Below are positions 1 through 6,513 of a DNA stretch of 19,722 nucleotides, piece after piece. The first letter of the stretch is position 1, and each line of letters starts with the position of its first letter. Under the pieces are notes generated by a model. That model made no database searches. It worked only from the letters and a program-made list of their open reading frames with translations, and was not told where the DNA came from. The translations under genes and the position numbers were made by a program. Source of the DNA: Pectinatus sp. (GTDB lineage: Bacteria > Bacillota > Negativicutes > Selenomonadales > Selenomonadaceae); contig JAHHSR010000027.1 of NCBI GenBank assembly GCA_020025075.1, positions 1 to 19,722 on the forward strand. The letters are read 5' to 3'.

Positions 1-65
1 GCTGTTTTCGCAGAAACAGGAAGCTCCCGCCTCTTAGCGAAGCGTAGGCGGGGGTACGTTCACAC
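1..65 (+). mobile_element. Possible right-end remnant of an IS200/IS605-type (tnpB) element
   Basis: Two hairpins lie back to back. The first pairs CTGTTT (2-7) with AAACAG (14-19). The second pairs CTCCCGCCT (24-32) with AGGCGGGGG (46-54), including one G.T pair, and is followed by GTTCAC at 59-64. A GGAAGCTCCC...GGGGG hairpin followed by GTTCAC looks like the 3' end of Firmicutes IS200/IS605 elements, where the tnpB tail and its guide RNA scaffold end. No tnpB coding sequence is inside the window, so this is pattern recall plus inference. A plain hairpin terminator is less likely because no T-run follows. Confidence 0.35.
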
Positions 66-67
66 AT

Positions 68-96
68 CTTTCCTTTGGGAAAGCATATGCTAAAAT
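68..96 (+). promoter_or_regulatory. Likely pheST promoter (extended -10)
   Basis: TGCTAAAAT at 88-96 is an extended -10 (TG, one base, TAAAAT at 91-96). A -35 at the right distance (CTTTCC, 68-73) is poor, as is common with extended -10 promoters. Transcription would start near 103, just ahead of the T-box leader. Confidence 0.5.
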
Positions 97-97
97 G

Positions 98-303
98 GCT
101 ATGAAAAAGAGAGTACGGCTGCTTCTTTGCCCAGAGAGCGATTGTCTGCTGTGAATATCGCCAAAGAATAAGTCGGAAGTTCACTTTGGAGCTGCGCGGT
201 GAAAAGGTAGCCGCGACGTTGGCGGCGTTAACGCAGATGAGTATCAATTAGGGTGGTACCGCGATTTACCCTCGCCCCTTTACGGGACGAGGGTTTTATT
301 TTT
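98..303 (+). promoter_or_regulatory. T-box leader (tRNA-Phe sensing) upstream of pheS
   Basis: This is a transcription-attenuating T-box riboswitch. The conserved T-box motif AGGGTGGTACCGCG is at 250-263. TGGT at 254-257 would pair with an ACCA tRNA end, matching the A discriminator of tRNA-Phe. Stem I features (AGAGAGCGA near 133, GTGAATATCGCC near 151) precede the likely specifier TTC at 180-182, a Phe codon followed by A. The intrinsic terminator is at 269-303. Uncharged tRNA-Phe should stabilise the antiterminator and switch on pheST. The tRNA identity rests on the specifier, the discriminator match and the downstream genes. Confidence 0.93.
269..303 (+). terminator. T-box intrinsic terminator
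   Basis: CCCTCGCCCC (269-278) pairs with GGGACGAGGG (284-293) with a single C.A mismatch, and a T-rich tract follows at 294-303. It is the alternative fold to the antiterminator that contains the T-box motif. Confidence 0.9.
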
Positions 304-320
304 TATTAGGAGGTTTTCTC

Positions 321-1346
321 TTGGAAAAAGAACTGACAAAAATACAAGAAGAGGCCCTCAGCGCCATCAACAGCGCCAACAGCCTCGCCAATCTCAATGA
401 TGTAAAAGTAAAATACCTCGGCAAGAAGGGCTTGCTCACCGCCATGTTGCGCAATATGGGCAAGGTAGAGCCCCAAGACCGGCCGCGCATCGGACAGCTT
501 GTCAATACAGCTCGCCGCCAAATCGAGTTCGTATTAGAAGAAAAATACAACCTTTTAAAACAAAATGAGCTCAATAGCCGCCTCAATAGCGAGCATATTG
601 ACGTAACTTTGCCGGGCAGACGCCATACTTTAGGCCATCTGCACCCGCTTACCTTAACTTTGCAAAAAATCACCAATATCTTTAAATCAATGGGCTATTC
701 CATTGCCGAAGGACCGCAGATTGAAACGGATTATTATAACTTTGAAGCTTTAAATCTGCCACCCGACCATCCTGCACGCGACATGCAAGACTCCTTTTAC
801 ATTACTAAGGATATCCTCATGCGCACGCAAACATCGCCCGTACAGGCGCGCACAATGCAGGCACACAACCCCGACGAGCCGATAAGAATCATTGCCCCGG
901 GACGCGTCTATCGCCGCGACGATTACGACGCCACCCATTCGCCAATGTTCACGCAAGTAGAAGGCCTTTGTATTGATAAAGACATCAGCTTCGCCGACCT
1001 TAAAGGCACGCTCATCTTTGCCATGCAGGAACTTTTCGGCAAAGATGTAAAGCTGCGTTTCCGCCCCAGCTTCTTCCCCTTCACTGAACCGAGTGCCGAA
1101 GTCGATATAAGCTGCGTCATGTGCCATGGCAAAGGTTGCCGCGTCTGCAAGGAAACGGGCTGGCTTGAAATTTTAGGTGCTGGCATGGTTCATCCCAAAG
1201 TACTCGAAATGAGTGGCTATGACCCTGAAAAATCAAGCGGTTTTGCTTTTGGCATGGGCGTTGAGCGCATTGCCATGCTCACCTATGGCATCAACGACTT
1301 GCGCCTATTCTTTGAAAATGACAGTCGCTTTTTAAGCCAATTCTAA
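321..1346 (+). CDS. pheS: Phenylalanine--tRNA ligase alpha subunit
   Basis: Cytoplasmic class II aminoacyl-tRNA synthetase catalytic subunit. It charges tRNA-Phe as an alpha2beta2 complex with PheT. The 341-aa product has the family's usual length: an N-terminal coiled-coil region (about 1-85), then the class II core. The core shows PGRRH...HPL, the motif 2 region RVYRRDDYDATHSPMFTQVEG, and the C-terminal motif 3 GMGVERIAMLTYGINDLRLF followed by NDSRFLSQF. The start is TTG at 321 because AGGAGG (308-313) sits 7 nt upstream and no better start is near. It is the first gene after the Phe T-box, and pheT follows after 48 nt. Confidence 0.97.
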   Translation: MEKELTKIQEEALSAINSANSLANLNDVKVKYLGKKGLLTAMLRNMGKVEPQDRPRIGQLVNTARRQIEFVLEEKYNLLKQNELNSRLNSEHIDVTLPGRRHTLGHLHPLTLTLQKITNIFKSMGYSIAEGPQIETDYYNFEALNLPPDHPARDMQDSFYITKDILMRTQTSPVQARTMQAHNPDEPIRIIAPGRVYRRDDYDATHSPMFTQVEGLCIDKDISFADLKGTLIFAMQELFGKDVKLRFRPSFFPFTEPSAEVDISCVMCHGKGCRVCKETGWLEILGAGMVHPKVLEMSGYDPEKSSGFAFGMGVERIAMLTYGINDLRLFFENDSRFLSQF

Positions 1347-1394
1347 GCTCTTTTGGCGGCATGAGCCGCTCATTTCATAAACGGAGGATTTTTT

Positions 1395-3824
1395 ATGCAG
1401 GTATCTATAAAATGGCTTCAAGATTATATTGATATAGACAAGACGCCGCAACAGCTGGCAGATATTTTAACAATGGCAGGCATTCCCGTTGAAAACATCA
1501 TCGACCCGGGAGAAAATCTGCAAAAGGTAGTAACAGGCAAAATTGAAAATATTGAGCCACATCAAGATTCCGACCATCTGCAAATCTGCACCATCAACGT
1601 CAGCGCCAAAGACAACCTCATCATTGTTACCGGCGCGCAAAACGTTGCCAAAGGCCAAATCGTGCCCGTTGCAATGGTTGGTGCACATCTGCCAAATGGC
1701 ATGAAGATTTCCAAGGGCAAGCTGCGTGGCGTAATGTCCTATGGCATGCTCTGCTCGGCCCAAGAATTAATGCTCGACTTAGAAAAACTTGCCCCCGAAC
1801 AAAAAAAGGGTATCTACATCTTGCCAGAAGATACACCGCTTGGCGTTGACATCAAGGAAATCATCGGGTTAAACGATGTCTCCTTGGAATTTGAACTCAC
1901 GGCTAATCGTGCCGATTGCTTCAGCGTCCTTGGCATCGTACGCGAAATAGCGGCCTTGACCGGCAAAAAAGCACATTTCCCTGCAATAAAAGTAGAAGAA
2001 GCGCCCAAAAAGGCTAGCGACCTTGCCAGCATTGAAATAATGGCTACTGACCTTTGCTCGCGCCTGAGCGCCCGCGTGCTTGAAAATGTCAAAATTACTT
2101 CTTCCCCTGAGTGGATGCAAGAAAGACTGCGCGGTGCCGGCTTAGAGCCCATCAATAATGTTGTCGACGTGACAAACTTCGTCATGCTCGAAACGGGACA
2201 ACCCCTGCACGCCTATGACTACGATAAAATTTCTGGCCATAAGCTCATTGCGCGCTGCGCTAAAGAGGGAGAAAAATTTACCACACTTGATGATAGCGCA
2301 CATGAAGCCTCTTCCAATATGCTCGTCATCGCCGACGAAGAAAAGATAGCTGGTCTTGCCGGCATCATGGGCGGCGCGGCGACGCAGATAACGCCTCTTA
2401 CAGAGCGCATCATCTTGGAAGCGGCAAAATTCCACGGTCCGTCCGTACGCCGCACGGCACGCTCTTGCGGCTTATGCTCAGAAGCTTCCGGCCGCTTCGA
2501 ACGCGGCACACAGCTCGAAAATACCACCAAAGCACTTGACCGCGCCGCTCAATTATTGCAAGAAATGGGCGCTTGCACCGTCTGCTCTGGTATAATCGAT
2601 GAATGTCATGAAAAAAGCGAAGCTATAAAAATTGCCTTTACGCCAAATCAGATAAGCCGCCACCTCGGCGCTACCATTTCGCAGGAAAAAATTGAGCAAA
2701 TTCTCGTAAGCCTTGGCTTCTCTATTGAAAACGACGCCGATAAAATAATCGCTACCGTTCCTGCTTGGCGAAACGATATAAGCTGCATGCAGGACATCAC
2801 CGAAGAAGTTGCGCGCATCTATGGCTTTGACAATATCAAAGCCAAAATCCCCACCGGCAAAATCCTGCAAGGCACCGAACCAAAAACGCGTACCTTCTCG
2901 GAAAAAACCAAGGCAATTTTGTGCTCGCTCGGCCTTTCTGAAACGATTTCTTTAAGCTTTACACACCCATCTGTTTTCGACAAGTTAAATGTCGGCCCCG
3001 ATGACCCCTTGCGCCGTGCCATTCCCATCATGAATCCGCTCACCGATGAATACCCCATTGTACGCACCTGCCTCATTGGCTCGCTTTTAGAAAATGTCAG
3101 CCGCAATTTTGCTCGCAAAAATACCGACCTCAAGCTCTTTGAGGTGGGAACCGTCTTCTTGCCAGATGCGCTGCCTCTCACAAAGATGCCCGTCGAACGC
3201 CTTGAGCTAGCCGCTGCCCTCACTGGCCACCGTCACACCCTAAACTGGAATACAGTGCACGATAACGTAGACTTTTATGATGCCAAAGGTGTCGCCGAAG
3301 AGCTTTTAGACAGGCTTTCCATCACCCGCTACACCGTTGAAACGGGCAAGCACTTTTCACTTCATCCCGGCAAGACGGTCGTCTTCAAAAAGGGGCGTGA
3401 TGTCCTTTTGACCGTAGGCGAGCTGCACCCGAGCGTCGCTTCCGCATTTAAGCTCAGCGCTCCCGTCTACATCATCACGGCGCAGCTTGAAACGCTGATG
3501 AAATATACCGCAAAGGATAAAAAATACAAACCATTCCCCAAATATCCGGCCATCGAACGCGACCTCGCCGTAATTCTTTCTGACGATATAACTTCCAGCC
3601 AAGCTGAAAAGGTCATTTCCAAGGCGGCAGGAAAATATTTTGTCAGCTGCCAGCTCTTCGACCTCTACCGCGGCGAGCACGTTGAAAGCGGCAAAAAGAG
3701 CATGGCCTTCAGGCTTGTCTTCCAAGCTTCCGACAAAACCCTTACAGATGATGAAATAGATAAGAGCTTCAAAGCCATTACCGAGGCCTTGCAAAAGGAA
3801 TGTGCCGCCGAATTGCGCGGCTAA
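1395..3824 (+). CDS. pheT: Phenylalanine--tRNA ligase beta subunit
   Basis: Partner of PheS in the alpha2beta2 enzyme; it binds tRNA and edits Tyr-tRNA-Phe. The 809 aa match full-length bacterial PheT. An EMAP/OB-fold tRNA-binding domain is near residues 40-150 (VVTGKIENIEPHQDSDHLQI). B3/4 editing and B5 regions are in the middle (ANRADCFSVLGIVREIAAL; NNVVDVTNFVMLETGQPLHAYD). A C-terminal anticodon-binding FDX-ACB domain begins near KPFPKYPAIERDLAVIL. The ATG at 1395 has GGAGGA upstream. A small GCGGC/GCCGC hairpin (1356-1369) lies in the pheS-pheT gap. It is co-transcribed with pheS under the T-box and ends in a strong terminator. Confidence 0.97.
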   Translation: MQVSIKWLQDYIDIDKTPQQLADILTMAGIPVENIIDPGENLQKVVTGKIENIEPHQDSDHLQICTINVSAKDNLIIVTGAQNVAKGQIVPVAMVGAHLPNGMKISKGKLRGVMSYGMLCSAQELMLDLEKLAPEQKKGIYILPEDTPLGVDIKEIIGLNDVSLEFELTANRADCFSVLGIVREIAALTGKKAHFPAIKVEEAPKKASDLASIEIMATDLCSRLSARVLENVKITSSPEWMQERLRGAGLEPINNVVDVTNFVMLETGQPLHAYDYDKISGHKLIARCAKEGEKFTTLDDSAHEASSNMLVIADEEKIAGLAGIMGGAATQITPLTERIILEAAKFHGPSVRRTARSCGLCSEASGRFERGTQLENTTKALDRAAQLLQEMGACTVCSGIIDECHEKSEAIKIAFTPNQISRHLGATISQEKIEQILVSLGFSIENDADKIIATVPAWRNDISCMQDITEEVARIYGFDNIKAKIPTGKILQGTEPKTRTFSEKTKAILCSLGLSETISLSFTHPSVFDKLNVGPDDPLRRAIPIMNPLTDEYPIVRTCLIGSLLENVSRNFARKNTDLKLFEVGTVFLPDALPLTKMPVERLELAAALTGHRHTLNWNTVHDNVDFYDAKGVAEELLDRLSITRYTVETGKHFSLHPGKTVVFKKGRDVLLTVGELHPSVASAFKLSAPVYIITAQLETLMKYTAKDKKYKPFPKYPAIERDLAVILSDDITSSQAEKVISKAAGKYFVSCQLFDLYRGEHVESGKKSMAFRLVFQASDKTLTDDEIDKSFKAITEALQKECAAELRG

Positions 3825-3830
3825 AATTCA

Positions 3831-3867
3831 AGCATATACTGCAAAAAAAGCAGTATATGCTTTTTTT
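3831..3867 (+). terminator. Intrinsic terminator after pheT
   Basis: The perfect 12-bp stem AGCATATACTGC (3831-3842) / GCAGTATATGCT (3850-3861) has an A7 loop and is followed by a T-run to 3867. It separates pheST from hsp20. Confidence 0.93.
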
Positions 3868-3876
3868 AATAAAATA

Positions 3877-3904
3877 TTGACTTTTTGACTTTTATTGCTA
3901 TAAT
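3877..3904 (+). promoter_or_regulatory. hsp20 promoter with tandem TTGACTTT repeat
   Basis: The -35 TTGACT (3877-3882) and perfect -10 TATAAT (3899-3904) are 16 nt apart, placing transcription start near 3911. The -35 lies in two adjacent copies of TTGACTTT (3877-3884, 3885-3892). No CIRCE inverted repeat is visible. The repeat resembles a CtsR heptad pair but its period is 8, not 10. Confidence 0.8.
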
Positions 3905-3946
3905 AAAAATATAAAGAGATTGAATTTACAAAAGGGGGTTTTGCTC

Positions 3947-4405
3947 ATGTTTGGTTTAGTACCTTTTACAAAAAATAATATGGTAAAAAAAGATGAATTT
4001 GGACGCCTGTTCGATATCTTCAATGAACCGTTCTTCAATACGGCGATTGCTCCCGTCCAGTCGGCAATGTCCGGCTTTACTTCCTTCAAGGTCGATGTCA
4101 AGGACCTCGGAAACGCGTATGAATTAATTGCCGAACTGCCCGGCATCAAAAAGGACGCCATCTCTTTAAGCTATGAAAATGGCTACCTGACTATTCAGGC
4201 CAGAACACAAGAAGAAGATGACGAAAAGGACGATAGGGGTCGCTATATACGGCGCGAACGCCGCTTCGGCACGATGTCCCGCTCCTTCTACATTGACAAC
4301 ATTGACGACACGCAAACAAAAGCGGAATTTAAAGATGGCATCTTAAAAGTCACCTTGCCTAAATTAAAAGCTAAAGATACAGCTCGCCATATAGAAATCG
4401 AATGA
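3947..4405 (+). CDS. Small heat-shock protein, Hsp20/alpha-crystallin family
   Basis: ATP-independent cytoplasmic holdase that binds unfolding proteins. The 152-aa product has a short N-terminal arm and an alpha-crystallin domain at about residues 40-145. Family landmarks are FKVDVKDLGNAYELIAELPGIKKDAISLSYENGYLTIQA and the closing AEFKDGILKVTLPK, which contains the A-x-x-x-(D/N)-G-(I/V)-L-x-(V/I)-x-(L/V)-P signature. The ATG at 3947 is chosen over an upstream in-frame TTG (3920) because AAGGGGG (3932-3938) is well spaced for the ATG, and the TTG lies only about 9 nt from the predicted transcript start with no ribosome site. It is a single-gene unit with its own promoter and terminator. Confidence 0.95.
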   Translation: MFGLVPFTKNNMVKKDEFGRLFDIFNEPFFNTAIAPVQSAMSGFTSFKVDVKDLGNAYELIAELPGIKKDAISLSYENGYLTIQARTQEEDDEKDDRGRYIRRERRFGTMSRSFYIDNIDDTQTKAEFKDGILKVTLPKLKAKDTARHIEIE

Positions 4406-4407
4406 TA

Positions 4408-4450
4408 AAAGCCCCCATGGGCTTTTCCAATTAGCTTATGGGGGCTTTTT
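4408..4450 (+). terminator. Intrinsic terminator after hsp20
   Basis: AAAGCCCCCAT (4408-4418) pairs with ATGGGGGCTTT (4438-4448). The loop is long (19 nt) and T's continue to 4450. The hairpin starts 2 nt after the hsp20 stop. Confidence 0.85.
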
Positions 4451-4515
4451 GACAAAAAGCAGAAAATTTTTTTAGCTTTGTTGCATTAATAACAGCTTCC
4501 TGCCTTTTTTCAGTT

Positions 4516-4521
4516 TATAAT
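4516..4521 (+). promoter_or_regulatory. -10 element for the hemerythrin-like gene
   Basis: A perfect TATAAT lies 36 nt ahead of the start codon. The hexamer 17 nt upstream (CAGCTT, 4493-4498) is a poor -35, so activation by an unknown factor is possible. No FNR-type TTGAT-N4-ATCAA box is visible. Confidence 0.5.
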
Positions 4522-4557
4522 AAGGGCATTGCTTCTAAAAAATAACGGGGTGATTTC

Positions 4558-5112
4558 ATGGATATTATAGATTTAATGATAAAAGAGCACGATAATGTCC
4601 TCTCTTTAATAAGCATAATCCGCAATGCCTGCTGTCAGGTTCTTGAAGGCAAGGAACTTCCCATCGCCGATTTTAAGGACTTTATTACAGTAGCTAAAGT
4701 ATATGCTGATGGCCATCACCATAAAAAAGAGGAGCAAATCCTCTTTCGCGAAATGCTCAACGAGATGGGCGATATGGCCGTAAATATCATCAAGAACGGC
4801 ATGATTGTCGAGCATGAAATGGGACGCTACCGCATCATGGAATTAGAGCGCACCTTGAATGATTTCGCCAATGAGCCAAATACGATGAATAAGCTCTTTG
4901 TCATCACCAATGCCGTTAGCTGGGCAGACCTTTTAGAACATCATATCCAAAGGGAAAACAATGTCGTCTATCCGCTTGCACGGCGCAGCTTGAAAAAAGA
5001 AACGCTGCAGCTTGTCGCCTCCGAATCAATGGCTTTTGAAGAAGATGAAAAAGAAAAAGAAAAAAGAGACATGGCCCTTTCTTTGCTAAAAAATTTGCAA
5101 GAAAAATACTAA
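4558..5112 (+). CDS. Hemerythrin-like HHE-domain protein
   Basis: Probable cytoplasmic non-haem di-iron protein of the hemerythrin/HHE cation-binding family, whose members bind O2 or NO or protect iron centres. The 184 aa are a four-helix bundle with ligand-like residues in order: H11 (KEHDNV), H53-H55 and E58/E59 (GHHHKKEE), H86-E87 (VEHEM), and H128-H129 with E133 (LEHHIQREN). A charged Glu/Lys-rich segment (EEDEKEKEKRD) is near the C-terminus. There is no signal peptide or membrane helix. The SD GGGGTGA lies just upstream of the ATG. It is monocistronic. A role in oxygen or nitrosative stress in an anaerobe is inference. Confidence 0.88.
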   Translation: MDIIDLMIKEHDNVLSLISIIRNACCQVLEGKELPIADFKDFITVAKVYADGHHHKKEEQILFREMLNEMGDMAVNIIKNGMIVEHEMGRYRIMELERTLNDFANEPNTMNKLFVITNAVSWADLLEHHIQRENNVVYPLARRSLKKETLQLVASESMAFEEDEKEKEKRDMALSLLKNLQEKY

Positions 5113-5149
5113 AAAAAGCTTCCAGCCAATTTAAGCTGGAAGCTTTTTT
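5112..5149. terminator. Bidirectional terminator between the hemerythrin-like gene and cobT
   Basis: The 15-bp stem AAAAAAGCTTCCAGC (5112-5126) / GCTGGAAGCTTTTTT (5135-5149) has an A-run and a T-run on opposite sides. It can therefore end transcripts from both convergent genes. It overlaps the 3' ends of both coding sequences. Confidence 0.92.
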
Positions 5150-6501
5150 CATGCTTTCTGCAAAAGGGCACCCGGGCCATCATTGGCGACAGATACACCT
5201 GCCTGTTTGAACGTCTTCATGTCATTAAGCATGGCTAAGGCGGCACCGATAAAAACTCTGCCGCTTCTGACACAAATTTTTCTGCTTTGCGGCGGAACTG
5301 TAAAAAATTTGCGGCAACTTATTTCATAATCAAAAAGCATTTCTTCCTTTTTTAAAACATCATCTAAAGTCGGCTGTCCTTTTCTTAAAATCACTGCCAA
5401 ATCGGCAGCAATTTTCTCAAGCTCACCCAAAGAATGTAAAGGCTTTGTCAGATTATCAATGCGCTCCTGACAAATGGCGCGCACATTTTCAGCTTCGGCA
5501 AATGAAAAATCTTTTACTTCCTGGGGCAAAAGCACTCCCTCATCGTCTTCTTGCCAAGGCATAGCCAAAAGGCGCATGACAATTGCCGAACCAGCCATCT
5601 CGCTCAGTTTAAGGCCAAGGTCAAAGTAAGGATAAAAGCCAAGCTTAAAAAGCGCAGCGCGATGCGCAGGCTCGCCAGAAATATGAGAGGGCAATAAATT
5701 TTGGACACAGGCTAGATTTACGGCCTGAGCAATAAGCGCGGCGGCCGCTGTATTAAAGCCATCTAAGACAACCATTTTGCCACATTCATGCGCACCTAAA
5801 ATTATTCCGGCCAAAAAGCCAAATTCAAATCCCCCTACTTTAGAAAGAACATCTATGCCATCTGCAGCATCGGGCCTATTTTTTAAAAGCCCTTCCTTTA
5901 CTACATTTACCTTTACTTTCAGGTGCTCATCTGAAATATTGGTGCCTCGCCCCGTTGCCTCCTCAGGAGAAAGCTGGCAAAAACAGCTCACCATAGCCGC
6001 GCTGGAAGATGTATTGCCAATTCCCATTTCGCCGAGCAAAAAGCAATCCACGCCTTCTTTGGCCATTTTCTGGGCCATATTCCGGCCGCTTACAAGACAT
6101 TTTTCTGCTTGTGCGCGCGTCATTGCCGCACCTTGGGTAAAATCACTCGTGCCAAAGCCAATTTTTTTATCAATGAGACCTATTCCATATAGACTGCTCA
6201 TATCGGCGGCTATGCCCACGTCGACGACATAAAGCTCCGCCTCTGCATATTTGCTCATGGCATTAGCAACGGCACCCTGGGATTTTAGATAATTTTCCGT
6301 CATCTGCACCGTCGTTTCAGGCGGATAGGCACTAATGCCCAGCTTAGCTATGCCGTGATCGCCACAAGCTACAATTGCCGCTTTTTTCATTTTTTGCCAC
6401 TGAGATGGCGGCAAAATAGAGCTAACACGGCAAAAAAGGTCAGACAGACTGCCATACTGCATTTTATGCTCTTTACTAGCAAAAAATTTCTTTACATTCA
6501 T
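5149..6501 (-). CDS. cobT: Nicotinate-nucleotide:dimethylbenzimidazole phosphoribosyltransferase with C-terminal extension
   Basis: CobT activates the lower-ligand base of cobamides by making its alpha-ribazole phosphate. Core motifs are present and ordered: CGDHG (46-50), GEMGIGNT (157-164), GGFEFG (223-228), LDGF (246-249), SHISGE (272-277) and LKLSEMAGSA with the catalytic-type Glu (E301). The protein has 450 aa, about 100 more than usual CobT. The added tail (about 330-450) contains RIDNLTKPLHSLGELEKIA (347-365), which resembles the family's N-terminal KPPGSLGRLE helix, while the real N-terminus keeps only a weak GSL. The ATG at 6501 is used; an in-frame TTG at 6513 with AAGGA just upstream is a real alternative. 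It is the last gene of the minus operon, directly after tex. Its substrate base is unknown. Confidence 0.9.
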   Translation of the reverse strand: MNVKKFFASKEHKMQYGSLSDLFCRVSSILPPSQWQKMKKAAIVACGDHGIAKLGISAYPPETTVQMTENYLKSQGAVANAMSKYAEAELYVVDVGIAADMSSLYGIGLIDKKIGFGTSDFTQGAAMTRAQAEKCLVSGRNMAQKMAKEGVDCFLLGEMGIGNTSSSAAMVSCFCQLSPEEATGRGTNISDEHLKVKVNVVKEGLLKNRPDAADGIDVLSKVGGFEFGFLAGIILGAHECGKMVVLDGFNTAAAALIAQAVNLACVQNLLPSHISGEPAHRAALFKLGFYPYFDLGLKLSEMAGSAIVMRLLAMPWQEDDEGVLLPQEVKDFSFAEAENVRAICQERIDNLTKPLHSLGELEKIAADLAVILRKGQPTLDDVLKKEEMLFDYEISCRKFFTVPPQSRKICVRSGRVFIGAALAMLNDMKTFKQAGVSVANDGPGALLQKA

Positions 6502-6513
6502 CTTCTCTTTCAA

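Noticed and set aside
750..1127. 125-aa and similar minus-strand ORFs inside pheS and pheT
   Set aside because: They are opposite-strand shadows of well-recognised synthetase genes.
3877..3892. Canonical CtsR operator
   Set aside because: The heptad-like repeats have a period of 8, while CtsR sites have 10; kept only as a variant candidate.
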